NCBI GenBank assembly: GCA_965656875.1
Contig: CBFHMJ010000014.1
Coordinates: 1 to 54,131, forward strand
Length of the DNA stretch: 54,131 nucleotides
From: CBFHMJ01 sp965656875
GTDB lineage: Bacteria; Pseudomonadota; Gammaproteobacteria; Enterobacterales; Alteromonadaceae
Direction of reading: 5' to 3'
The translations under genes were made by a program, and so were the position numbers. A model generated the notes under the pieces. That model searched no databases. It was not told the origin of the DNA and saw only the letters and a list, made by a program, of their open reading frames with translations. Position 1 is the stretch's first letter; every line of letters starts with the position of its first letter. This document shows positions 1 to 7,839 of the stretch, piece after piece.

Positions 1-178
1 GGTAAAACAATCCGCTGCCAGTCGTTAGAAAAGCTGACGGTTGTTTTAAACAATTTTCATCTCAGTTTTTCGCGATTACGCGGAGATAAAAGTTGTTTAA
101 ATCCACTGCATCAGATTACCTTTAAAATCCTCTGCATCCTGCTACGTTGCTGGCGTTGCCGCTGCCCCGTTGCAGTGG
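1..178 (-). other. rRNA operon leader (5' part), gene body outside window
   Basis: This stretch lies directly downstream, on the minus strand, of a promoter that closely matches E. coli rRNA P1 promoters, and it has no open reading frame. I infer it is the transcribed leader of an rRNA operon whose 16S gene would start left of base 1. I could not identify a convincing boxA antitermination element in it. The inference rests on the promoter, not on rRNA sequence. Confidence 0.6.
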
Positions 179-184
179 GGGCGC

Positions 185-245
185 ATTATAGGCAGTTCGA
201 TTTTGTTTGCAAGCAGTTTCTTAAGAAAAATATAAAAAAGATGTT
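185..245 (-). promoter_or_regulatory. rrn P1-type promoter with UP element
   Basis: On the minus strand there is a -35 TTGCAA (207-212), a 16-bp spacer and a perfect -10 TATAAT (185-190). A GC-rich discriminator GCGCCCCCACTG follows, nearly identical to the E. coli rrnB P1 start region. A/T-rich tracts at about 213-245 sit where an UP element would bind the RNA polymerase alpha subunits. The short spacer and GC discriminator are hallmarks of stringently controlled stable-RNA promoters. Transcription would begin near 177 and run leftwards. Confidence 0.85.
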
Positions 246-267
246 TTTAGGTTATTTTTCACCCAAA

Positions 268-792
268 TTACTGACTAACAGGCTTTTTCGATAGTTTTCG
301 CTGAAGTGTTCTACGGTGCATCCCCAGGATTCTGGCCGTTGCAGATACATTTCCATTCTGACTTTGTAGTACTTTTTGAATATGTTCCCATTCAATACGT
401 TCTGGCGACATGGTTTGCTCTGGCACATCGAGTTCAACCGTACTCTTCCCTTCAATAGTAGATAACAATAGTGGAAAATCCAGTGGCTTTGGTAAATAGT
501 CCGTGGCGCCAAGCTTCATGGCATCTACTGCAGTCGCAATACTGGCAAAACCAGTCATTACAATGATCTTTGAATCTGGCAATGCTGAGCGGATAGGTTC
601 AATAAGTTTTAACCCTGACATTTGGTTCAGTCGGAGATCCAATAAATACACATCAGCTCCGCAATTTATTATTGCAGGCAAGTTGTCATCCACTTCATTA
701 AACAATTCAACCTGGTATTCTCTTTTTTCAAGTCTTCTTTTGAGCGTTGAAGCCAGGATTTCATCATCTTCAACAATTACTACTTTATTCAT
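268..792 (-). CDS. regA: RegA/PrrA/ActR-family response regulator
   Basis: The 174-aa protein has a receiver domain (residues 1-115) with the acidic pocket EDD at 8-10 and the likely phospho-acceptor Asp52 in the LLDLRL strand. A short linker and a Fis-type helix-turn-helix follow (about 130-170, ending in MHRRTLQRKL), which is diagnostic of the RegA/PrrA/ActR/RoxR family. These regulators are phosphorylated by RegB-type kinases and control respiration and redox genes. The gene follows regB after 15 bp, so the two form an operon. The AAGGA ribosome site lies 15 bp from this ATG but 4 bp from a three-codon mini-frame (ATG CAT AAA TGA) whose stop overlaps the regA start, suggesting coupled initiation. 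Family assignment is confident; targets are inferred. Confidence 0.93.
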   Translation of the reverse strand: MNKVVIVEDDEILASTLKRRLEKREYQVELFNEVDDNLPAIINCGADVYLLDLRLNQMSGLKLIEPIRSALPDSKIIVMTGFASIATAVDAMKLGATDYLPKPLDFPLLLSTIEGKSTVELDVPEQTMSPERIEWEHIQKVLQSQNGNVSATARILGMHRRTLQRKLSKKPVSQ

Positions 793-807
793 TTATGCAT
801 TGTATCC

Positions 808-2094
808 TTATAGCTGAATGGTAATCACTGTAGATGTACCTTGTTCAGTATTTTGTCGCCACACATGGCCGCCAATTCTTTCAATAGTGGCATTTGCCAG
901 AAACTGGCCAAGTCCAAGGCCACTACGTCTACTAACAACAGGCTCTTTACCCAGTTTTTCCAGAAGTTCATCCGGTATACCGTCGCCATAATCCTGAATA
1001 GATATTTGCAACTTACTTGCATCTCTCATTTTAATCGTAACGTCCAGTGCATTTTTCCCATTATTAACGCTTGCATCTGCGGCGTTATCCAGAATATTAG
1101 TAATAGCCGCATCCAAGCCTGATTCCGGGATGAAAATTTGCTGTGTGTCGTTTTCCAGCAATTCATTGACGCATTGCATTTCTATATCGGGACGACTAAC
1201 CAGCCAACGTTCAAGAATATTGGCAAAGTACTCACCAGGCATAACAGGTAGATAACGGCGTGATTTACTTTGTATTGCCTTATGTGAAATGGTTTGCACA
1301 ATTTCTCGACAAAGCTCAACCTGATCAACCAGGGTATCCATTGATGTTTTTAAATCATCGTCATCAATTTCATCTCTGACTTCACCACAAAGCAAACTAA
1401 TAGAAGATAAAGGTGTAGCTAAATCGTGCGCAGCATTAGCAGCAAATGTAGCAATCGCTACCAGCTGCTCATCTCGCAAACGTTGTTCTCGTAATTCTGA
1501 TAACTTCTTTTCTTTACTTCGAACGACATAAGCCTGTTGTCCAATGAACCAGATAAGCAACAGACACGAAAATATAAAAGTAAGCCACATGCCGAAAACA
1601 TGGAGGGAAAAACTGTTCGCACCATTATTGAACATATGTTCATGGTGCGATGAACCGGGTGCTTGCCAGTACATCCAAAGCAAAATAGTAAATGATATAG
1701 AAGCAATTAGCCCCAACACCATTGACGTTTGCCAACGGAACAATGCAGCAGCGGTAGCTACCGGGATTAACAGGATAGATACCAGCCCATTCGTGACACC
1801 ACCGGATAACCAGAGCGACATTGAAAAAAGGACGATGTCTGCCACGGTTGTGCCTATTAACAACTCATTCGTTACATTCTCAGTATATCTGGCATAGACG
1901 TAACATCCTGCAGTACTAATCAGGTGTGCAAATGCAATAAACCAGAGCCATTGCCAGGGCATTTCAACTTTTAAGTAAAACTGAGTAACCGCAATGACCA
2001 ACAACTCGCCTAACACATAAAACATTCGAAGCCATGTTAGTTGTTCGAGTTGTTCTTGATTTGATAGTTCAGGCGTTAAAAATCGACCAATCAT
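808..2094 (-). CDS. regB: RegB/PrrB-family redox-sensing histidine kinase
   Basis: The 428-aa membrane kinase has about six hydrophobic helices (residues 24-185), then a dimerisation/phosphoacceptor helix with H-box AAHDLATPL (His223) and a C-terminal ATPase domain with N-box and G-boxes (DYGDGIPD, SRRSGLGLGQF). Two RegB hallmarks are visible. One is the redox-box cysteine in the context ELCREI (Cys262). The other is the quinone-sensing loop GGVTN (98-102), although the family's usual GGxxNPF reads NGL here, so quinone sensing may be altered. I chose the ATG at 2094 because it has AGGA six bases upstream and gives the family's normal N-terminus; the frame is open to 2247. It is the partner of the downstream regA. 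Confidence 0.92.
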   Translation of the reverse strand: MIGRFLTPELSNQEQLEQLTWLRMFYVLGELLVIAVTQFYLKVEMPWQWLWFIAFAHLISTAGCYVYARYTENVTNELLIGTTVADIVLFSMSLWLSGGVTNGLVSILLIPVATAAALFRWQTSMVLGLIASISFTILLWMYWQAPGSSHHEHMFNNGANSFSLHVFGMWLTFIFSCLLLIWFIGQQAYVVRSKEKKLSELREQRLRDEQLVAIATFAANAAHDLATPLSSISLLCGEVRDEIDDDDLKTSMDTLVDQVELCREIVQTISHKAIQSKSRRYLPVMPGEYFANILERWLVSRPDIEMQCVNELLENDTQQIFIPESGLDAAITNILDNAADASVNNGKNALDVTIKMRDASKLQISIQDYGDGIPDELLEKLGKEPVVSRRSGLGLGQFLANATIERIGGHVWRQNTEQGTSTVITIQL

Positions 2095-2230
2095 AGTAGT
2101 CCTGTTTAAGAGGCTGGAATGTAACTTTGCAAATAAAGAAATGAGCGGTCGAAATATAACAAGAATTGCGCGTTGCAATAAAGATGAGATGAGAACTTTT
2201 CGTTGTAAATGAGGCATATAGTTTAGAAGA

Positions 2231-2258
2231 AAAAAACCGGCTATCAAATGATAGCCGG
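2231..2258 (-). terminator. Orphan intrinsic terminator upstream of regB
   Basis: A perfect 10-bp GC-rich stem (CCGGCTATCA at 237-246 paired with TGATAGCCGG at 249-258, numbers being the last three digits) encloses a 2-nt centre. On the minus strand it is followed by seven T residues. No coding gene ends just before it, because the TonB receptor already has its own terminator 200 bp upstream. It therefore ends either a short RNA or an attenuated regBA leader. Confidence 0.8.
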
Positions 2259-2461
2259 AAAACTCGCAGACAAAGAAAACGCATAAAACAGATTTATCGT
2301 TGCCGTATGGCCTCTCAAAATCTAACGTTATATTAACCTGTGAATTCTGCGCTCGGAATGTGACAAATTGACGCAGTGTATATATTTAAGGGATTTTTTG
2401 ATGCCGAGAGGTTGATCATCATGGCAATCGTCTGATTAAGATCTTTGAAAAGTAAAAACAT

Positions 2462-2493
2462 AAAAAGCGCGTGCTTTTCACAGCACACGCTTT
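2462..2493 (-). terminator. Intrinsic terminator of the TonB receptor gene
   Basis: An 11-bp stem with one mismatch (AAAGCGCGTGC / GCACACGCTTT) and an 8-nt loop is followed on the minus strand by a T-rich run (CTTTTTATGTTTTT). It lies 70 bp after the stop codon of the receptor gene. Confidence 0.8.
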
Positions 2494-2563
2494 AACCCGC
2501 TTAGCATTCAATATTTATAAGAATTTGATTGGTTAATTCATCTGCTCTAAAACAATTGACGAA

Positions 2564-4633
2564 TTAGAAGTGGTAACGAACACCTAAAGAAAGTGCCCGG
2601 CCTATCCCTGGAACTTTTTCACCTACGGCCAATTCAGCACCGGCTACACGATTTGTACTGGATAAGTGATCTGCATAGTATTTGTCTGTCAGATTTTTCA
2701 ATTTCGCAGTAAAGACCAGATTATCCATGGGTGTCCAGGTAGCCATCAGATTGAAGATACTATAGCCGCCTGTTTCTTCTTCAATATTCGTTTGTGACAC
2801 CTTACTTTGATGTGCAACGGATTTGTTTTCCAGAGATACCATCAAATCATTATATTGCCAGTTCGCACGAAGATACGCAGTCAATGGTGCAATACGATAC
2901 AATGAATCATCAATATCATCACGCTTACCACGAACATAACTTACTGTTGACTCAAGCATGATATCGCTGGTTAATTGATAGGTAGCCAGTACATCAAATC
3001 CACTTAATGTTGCATCAGTATTACTATGAACTAATGGAACCGGATCTCCCATCATAGTACCAACCATCTTTACAAGTGGATCTTCGGTTGGAACCCCCTG
3101 AATGTAGTCATCTATATCTTGATAGAACACACGCGGTGAAATGAACAGATCGCCGTAACTCATATCAAAACCAACATCGATCTGCATTGATGTTTCTTTA
3201 TCCAGATCCAGCTGACCGATGTAATTCTTACCATCGGCAAGACCTGAAGAAACAGGAAGTGGGAACCATGAATAACGTTCCTGGTAAGATGGCGCACGTT
3301 CTTTTTGTGCAATACCAAATGTCCACTTGAAGTCTTCAGACATCATGTAGTCAAACTGTACAGCAATATCGTATAAATCATCTGACTGGCTACGATCACC
3401 ATTATTAATACGGTTCACCAGCTCAGCAATGTTTGGATTCATCATCGCCATACTGTGGCTAACTTCACCAGCATCAGAATCAACATTCGTAAAGCGAATT
3501 CCTGCCGTAACTTCTAATGCTTTCGTCAAACTGGTCGATGCTTCGAGGAAGCCACTGTAAACGTCACGTTCAACACTGTTGAAATTATTGATGACCAACA
3601 TTGGATTTGAAGGATTGCGAATAGTCGCATCATGATCAACTTGAGAGTAAGTAAAACCAGTACTCCAGTTAATGTCGTCCCAGATAGCGCTATACGTCAC
3701 ATCAATACCGTCTGCGTCACTTTCAGCAAATGTTTCACGATGAGCTGCCGGAGCTGCACTTGGGCGCATCGTGAAATTGTTCATCTGGTGCTCGCTGTCA
3801 TTACCGTAGAACAGTATTTCAAGATGCTGGTCATCTTCATTCAAATAATCATATTTTAAGCGATACCAGTCACTATCGATAAAATCGATATCCATCGCCA
3901 GCGCAGGCGTTCCTGATTTATCGGTATCCTGTTTAGCGATTTGCCCACTGAACGTATGATTACCGGCTTTGAAACCCATTTCAGCGCGATATGACGTCTT
4001 ATCATAGAACGTCGATGGGATCTCCATTTCACCAGAATCAACGTTATCACCCTTTTGGTTTTCATAGGCCAGACTACCGTAATAGTGTTGGTTTGCGGCT
4101 GAAACAAACGTAGTTGTGCCGCGTTCATCACCATTTTCGCCACCGATGAAACCAATATTGCCTGAAAGCTCAATTGCATCACCTGAGCCAAAATCATTAT
4201 TTTGAGTTTCAGTAATAATGGTGCCACCAATAGTTTCATAACCGGTAGAAACTGGTGCAATACCTCGGAAAACTTTAATTAACTGGGTATGAGAAGAAAT
4301 AACATAAGAAAGCGGAGCATCCATTGCGTTTGGACCGGCTGAAGCAATCAAAGCACCATCAATCTTGAAGTTCACTCGATCACCGAACAAACCTCGATAT
4401 TGGGTAACGCCCGTTACATTACCGTTGGAATTAATAGCCACACCAGGCAAACGACTTAGTTGCTCACGGTTATCTGGTTCAAGATTATCTTTACTGCTGG
4501 TTACTAACAAACTTTGAGCTTCAAGGCGATCACCCTTTACAGTGATGTACTCAATGTTTTCCTCAGCAAAGACATTAAAGGGAGAAAGAGAAAGGCTGGT
4601 CAGCCCTGACGCTATAAACAATTTCTTATTCAT
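2564..4633 (-). CDS. TonB-dependent outer-membrane receptor, OprC/NosA (copper) type
   Basis: The 689-aa precursor has a signal peptide (residues 1-23, cleaved after VFA) and a plug domain with PGVAINSNG and YRGLFGDRVNFKIDG. The MDAPLSYV segment resembles the MDPPTAY segment of OprC/NosA copper receptors. A C-terminal beta-barrel ends in the outer-membrane signature RALSLGVRYHF. Methionine clusters (HQMNNFTM, SHSMAMMNP, MVGTMMGDP) are unusual for siderophore receptors and fit copper binding. The likely role is TonB-driven uptake of copper across the outer membrane; the substrate is inferred, not shown. Two adjacent ATGs (4633, 4636) are both possible. Upstream FNR and RegA-type sites suggest oxygen/redox control. 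It stands as a single gene with its own terminator. Confidence 0.85.
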   Translation of the reverse strand: MNKKLFIASGLTSLSLSPFNVFAEENIEYITVKGDRLEAQSLLVTSSKDNLEPDNREQLSRLPGVAINSNGNVTGVTQYRGLFGDRVNFKIDGALIASAGPNAMDAPLSYVISSHTQLIKVFRGIAPVSTGYETIGGTIITETQNNDFGSGDAIELSGNIGFIGGENGDERGTTTFVSAANQHYYGSLAYENQKGDNVDSGEMEIPSTFYDKTSYRAEMGFKAGNHTFSGQIAKQDTDKSGTPALAMDIDFIDSDWYRLKYDYLNEDDQHLEILFYGNDSEHQMNNFTMRPSAAPAAHRETFAESDADGIDVTYSAIWDDINWSTGFTYSQVDHDATIRNPSNPMLVINNFNSVERDVYSGFLEASTSLTKALEVTAGIRFTNVDSDAGEVSHSMAMMNPNIAELVNRINNGDRSQSDDLYDIAVQFDYMMSEDFKWTFGIAQKERAPSYQERYSWFPLPVSSGLADGKNYIGQLDLDKETSMQIDVGFDMSYGDLFISPRVFYQDIDDYIQGVPTEDPLVKMVGTMMGDPVPLVHSNTDATLSGFDVLATYQLTSDIMLESTVSYVRGKRDDIDDSLYRIAPLTAYLRANWQYNDLMVSLENKSVAHQSKVSQTNIEEETGGYSIFNLMATWTPMDNLVFTAKLKNLTDKYYADHLSSTNRVAGAELAVGEKVPGIGRALSLGVRYHF

Positions 4634-4689
4634 CATACACTTCAATCCAATTAAAAACTGCGCGTATGGTAACAAGGAACGGTGACACG

Positions 4690-4714
4690 TTAATGCGACA
4701 TATTGTCGCATTAA
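4690..4714. promoter_or_regulatory. RegA/PrrA-type palindromic box in the receptor leader
   Basis: Perfect 11-bp arms (TTAATGCGACA and TGTCGCATTAA) flank a 3-bp centre. The core GCGAC-N5-GTCGC fits the published RegA/PrrA/RegR consensus of half-sites GCGNC and GNCGC. It lies 57 bp upstream of the receptor ATG and about 35-60 bp downstream of the start site predicted from the FNR promoter. A bound protein there would probably repress, or a second downstream promoter may exist. regBA itself is encoded 2.6 kb away. Confidence 0.6.
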
Positions 4715-4753
4715 ACACTGGTTAACATGTATTTATTAGCTTTCATTGACATT

Positions 4754-4793
4754 AGATTAAGATGTAGACTTTTAATTTATTGATTTAAATCAA
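4754..4793 (-). promoter_or_regulatory. FNR-dependent (class II) promoter of the receptor gene
   Basis: The 14-bp sequence TTGATTTAAATCAA (4780-4793) is a perfect FNR/ANR box (TTGAT-N4-ATCAA). On the minus strand a -10-like TAATCT (4754-4759) is centred 30 bp downstream of the box. That is the distance expected when FNR binds at -41.5 and replaces the -35 element. The predicted start is near 4747. This suggests induction under oxygen limitation. Confidence 0.7.
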
Positions 4794-4977
4794 TTTTAAC
4801 GCCACCCCAAGCATTAATAATTTGTAAATTATTTTTAAATTAAATTAATAATTTTTTCTGTTTGGTAGGTAAATAGCACATGAAAAGTGTCAAAACCTGG
4901 TCTGAGAAGAGCATGAAAGCAGGAACAACAAGACAAGATAGTTAAGTTTCAAATTCACAAATAATTTAGCCCGGATG

Positions 4978-5011
4978 AATGAAAGTGTCCGGTATTCCAG
5001 ACACTTTCATT
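4978..5011 (-). terminator. Hairpin at the end of the leftward mms operon
   Basis: A perfect 12-bp stem (AATGAAAGTGTC / GACACTTTCATT) with a 10-nt loop starts 18 bases after the SDR stop codon. The minus-strand side has only a weak T run (ATTCATCC), so termination strength is uncertain. Confidence 0.6.
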
Positions 5012-5028
5012 TTGGCAATAAAATCAAC

Positions 5029-5790
5029 TTACATTGAAATACCACCATCAATTTCAACCACACGACCTGTGAAGAAATCATTTTCGAAAATATACTTAGC
5101 AGTATGAGCAATCTCTTCCGCTTCACCCAAACGACCCACTGGTTTCATTTTGACCAGTCGCTCTTTAGCTTCAGGCTTCATTGCATCAGTCATTGCAGTA
5201 CGGATTACACCAGGGGCGATCGCCCCCACACGGATACCATGACGACCCAGTTCACGCGCCCAGGTCACTGTCATCGCAACAACACCCGCTTTAGACGCTG
5301 AGTAGTTTGTTTGACCCATGTTACCCGCACGAGCCACACTCGACATATTGATAATAACGCCTTTACGTCCACGATTTACCATGCGAACAGCAGCTTCACG
5401 ACCTGCCAGGAAAACCCCCGTCAGGTTTACATCGATGACTGACTGAAATTGTTGTAAAGACATTTTCTTCACAACTTCTCCGTCTTTAGCTTTTAACAGC
5501 ATACCATCACGCAAAATACCGGCGTTATTGATCAAGCCATCAATACCTTCAAAATCGCTGTCGATTTGATCGAATACGGCTTCAACCTCTTCTTCCACCG
5601 TTACATTCGCGACATAAGCTTTTGCTGATGAGCCAGCGGCTTCAACTAATGAAACAGTTTCATCAAGCAGTTCCTGGTTTAAATCGATCAGGGCAAATTT
5701 TGCTCCTGATTTCGCTAAATCAATCGCCATTGCACGACCAAGCCCCTGGCCGCCACCTGTGATTACAATTACTTTATCGTTTAATTCCAC
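5029..5790 (-). CDS. Short-chain dehydrogenase/reductase at the end of the mms operon
   Basis: This 253-aa classical SDR has the cofactor motif GGGQGLG (12-18), NNAG (about 88-91) and the catalytic Ser/YxxxK (NMSSVA, then YSASK). D37 (ALIDLN) after the second strand suggests NAD(H). It resembles FabG-type 3-oxoacyl-CoA/ACP reductases. As the last gene of a valine/isoleucine degradation operon, it may act as a 3-hydroxyacyl-CoA dehydrogenase, for example on 2-methyl-3-hydroxybutyryl-CoA, feeding the thiolase at the operon's other end. The start is a GTG at 5790 preceded by AGGTG. The fold is certain; the substrate is inferred from context. Confidence 0.85.
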   Translation of the reverse strand: MELNDKVIVITGGGQGLGRAMAIDLAKSGAKFALIDLNQELLDETVSLVEAAGSSAKAYVANVTVEEEVEAVFDQIDSDFEGIDGLINNAGILRDGMLLKAKDGEVVKKMSLQQFQSVIDVNLTGVFLAGREAAVRMVNRGRKGVIINMSSVARAGNMGQTNYSASKAGVVAMTVTWARELGRHGIRVGAIAPGVIRTAMTDAMKPEAKERLVKMKPVGRLGEAEEIAHTAKYIFENDFFTGRVVEIDGGISM

Positions 5791-5813
5791 AATACACCTG
5801 TATATAGATTCGG

Positions 5814-6704
5814 TTACTTATTCTTCTGGAATACATTGAAAATACTTGAGAAATCTTTAGTGCCATTCCCCTGACCACTATGAATCTCATAAAGATTTCT
5901 GGCTAACGCACCCATTGGTGTTGATGAACGGCTTTTAAGCGCAGTATCTGTCGCAAGTCCCAAATCTTTCACCATCAGGTCAACCATAAAGCCGCCCTGA
6001 TAATCATTAGACGATGGAACATTCTCCATCACATCCGGACATGGGTTATACAACTCCAACGTCCAGTTACGACCAGAACTTTGCAGCATGATGTCAGATA
6101 ACACTTTTGGATCCAGGCCATTATCCACACCCAGTTGCAACGCTTCTGACGTGCCTACCATCAAGACACTTAACAGCATGTTGTTACAGATTTTTGCAAC
6201 CTGACCAGCACCGTGACCGCCAGCATGAAAAATATTTTTACCCATACCTTCAAGAATTGGTTTTACCTTCGCGAAGATTTCATCTTCACCACCAACGATG
6301 AACGTCAACGTGCCTGCTTTTGCTCCACCTACACCACCTGAAACCGGCGCATCGACAAACGCAATACCTTTTTCAGCCAGCGCTCCGGCAACATGTTGCG
6401 CAGTTGCCGCATCAATAGTGGACGAATCAATTACAATCGTGTTGGTATCCAGATGGTTAATTAACCCATTCTCGCCCAGATATACACTCTCAACATGCTT
6501 ACCAGCAGGTAGCATAGATACAATAAAATCAGCACCTTTCGCTGCATTTATTGTTGTGTCTGCTTTTTTACCACCCTCAGCAACTACTGAGCTGATCGCT
6601 GCGTCAGACAAATCAAAAACTGTTACATCGTGCCCGGCTTTAACCAGGTTGATCGCCATTGGGCCGCCCATGTTGCCCAAACCAATGAAGCCAATCGTTG
6701 CCAT
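5814..6704 (-). CDS. mmsB: 3-hydroxyisobutyrate dehydrogenase
   Basis: The 296-aa protein has an N-terminal Rossmann motif GFIGLGNMGGPMA (5-17), the family signature with DAPVSGGVGGA (117-127) and the catalytic lysine context GAGQVAKICNNML. It oxidises 3-hydroxyisobutyrate to methylmalonate semialdehyde with NAD+, the penultimate step of valine breakdown, in the cytoplasm. It sits between the hydrolase that makes its substrate (16 bp upstream) and the SDR. Its product is consumed by MmsA, encoded earlier in the operon. An AAGG ribosome site precedes the ATG. Length is typical. Confidence 0.95.
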   Translation of the reverse strand: MATIGFIGLGNMGGPMAINLVKAGHDVTVFDLSDAAISSVVAEGGKKADTTINAAKGADFIVSMLPAGKHVESVYLGENGLINHLDTNTIVIDSSTIDAATAQHVAGALAEKGIAFVDAPVSGGVGGAKAGTLTFIVGGEDEIFAKVKPILEGMGKNIFHAGGHGAGQVAKICNNMLLSVLMVGTSEALQLGVDNGLDPKVLSDIMLQSSGRNWTLELYNPCPDVMENVPSSNDYQGGFMVDLMVKDLGLATDTALKSRSSTPMGALARNLYEIHSGQGNGTKDFSSIFNVFQKNK

Positions 6705-6720
6705 GTTGTTTTAACCTTTT

Positions 6721-7839
6721 TTATAAGTCTTTTAATGGATGTGCTTCTGCACTCCACGGTGAGCTGAACAATTCATCGATGAAGCTGGATTCAACCTCTT
6801 CTACAGAAGCATACTTCCACGCTGGATTATTATCTTTTTCAATTAACAGCGCTCGAACACCTTCTGCAAATTCCCCGTGTCGACCACATTGAACCGAAAC
6901 ACCCAGTTCCAGCCGGAAACAATCAGCCAATGAGAAAGATTCACCTTTCTGTAGCTGACGGAACACAATATGAGCCGTAACAGGAGAACCATTTGCCAAA
7001 GATGCTTTAGCACGAGACAACCATTTGTCTTCAGTTTCAACCGCTAATATTGCATTCACAATGCCTTCAACAGAGTCATGTGACGTCACGTCTTCAATTA
7101 ACGCCTGATGATTGCGAATGTTGCCTGATGGCATGGCCGAACGTGTTTCATTTTCGAACTTCTGTAATACGTCATTCAGCTTTTTCTTGTTCAACGCACC
7201 AGAATCACCCCAACGAGTGACCAGAAGCTCATCCAGCACATCTTGCTTACGCGCATCTGATACAAAATAGTCGGCCAGATTAACGTGCTTCGCGTCTGTC
7301 GCATTGATTGAAGCACCAGTTAGACCCAGGAACATACCGCAACCAGCAGGCATATGATTAAGGAAGTACGTACCGCCAACATCCGGATACAACCCAATCG
7401 TAATTTCTGGCATCGCAATGCGAGATGTTTCCGTCACAATACGATGGCTCGCACCAGCCATCAGACCAAGGCCACCACCCATAACAATACCATTGGCCCA
7501 CACCATAAAAGGTTTACCAAAGGTATGGATCAAGTAATCAAGTTTATACTCGTGAGTAAAAAAGGATTGCACGTAATCAGCATAGTCATCCGGCGTTTCA
7601 GCCATTGCCTTATACAGATCACGGATGTCTCCTCCTGCACAAAACGCTTTTTGCCCGCTGCCTTCCAGAATAACGGCTGCAATTTGTGGATCATCACGCC
7701 ATTGAGTCAGTTGAGGTAAAAGTGACTCAACCATTGGTAAACTTAATGCGTTTAAGGATTTTTCAGAATTTAATGTAGCGATACCGATTTTTTTATCGGA
7801 TACAGATTCTAATTCACGATATAACACAACATCAGTCAT
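6721..7839 (-). CDS. 3-hydroxyisobutyryl-CoA hydrolase
   Basis: This 372-aa crotonase-superfamily protein is about 110 residues longer than ordinary enoyl-CoA hydratases, as expected for HIBCH-type hydrolases. It has the oxyanion-hole segments CAGGDIRDLY and GIVMGGGLGL and a catalytic Glu/Asp segment (MPEITIGLYPDVGGTYFLNHMP). It releases 3-hydroxyisobutyrate from its CoA ester, freeing the substrate of MmsB. The ATG at 7839 overlaps the stop of the preceding hydratase as TAATG, so I prefer it to the longer GTG start at 7854. Translation of the pair is probably coupled. Confidence 0.92.
   Translation of the reverse strand: MTDVVLYRELESVSDKKIGIATLNSEKSLNALSLPMVESLLPQLTQWRDDPQIAAVILEGSGQKAFCAGGDIRDLYKAMAETPDDYADYVQSFFTHEYKLDYLIHTFGKPFMVWANGIVMGGGLGLMAGASHRIVTETSRIAMPEITIGLYPDVGGTYFLNHMPAGCGMFLGLTGASINATDAKHVNLADYFVSDARKQDVLDELLVTRWGDSGALNKKKLNDVLQKFENETRSAMPSGNIRNHQALIEDVTSHDSVEGIVNAILAVETEDKWLSRAKASLANGSPVTAHIVFRQLQKGESFSLADCFRLELGVSVQCGRHGEFAEGVRALLIEKDNNPAWKYASVEEVESSFIDELFSSPWSAEAHPLKDL

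Larger units (their letters stand above)
2095..2563. other. Intergenic region with two minus-strand terminators
   Basis: No gene is supported in these 469 bases. They hold the terminator of the TonB receptor gene (2462-2493) and a second strong minus-strand terminator (2231-2258) with no gene in front of it. There is also a possible regB promoter on the minus strand (TTGCAA, then TATATT after about 14 bp, around 2155-2180). The segment between the two terminators (about 2260-2460) could encode a small RNA or be the regBA leader. Confidence 0.6.
4634..5028. other. Regulatory intergenic region upstream of the receptor gene
   Basis: These 395 bases contain no supported gene. They hold the RegA-like palindrome (4690-4714), the predicted promoter and FNR box (4754-4793), an A/T-rich stretch (4800-4870), about 100 bases in which I see nothing, and the hairpin ending the leftward catabolic operon (4978-5011). 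Confidence 0.7.

Noticed and set aside
2069..2284. 71-codon minus-strand frame across the orphan terminator
   Set aside because: It reads through a strong terminator, has no ribosome site and its hydrophobic/aromatic composition is that of translated noise; it also overlaps the true regB start.
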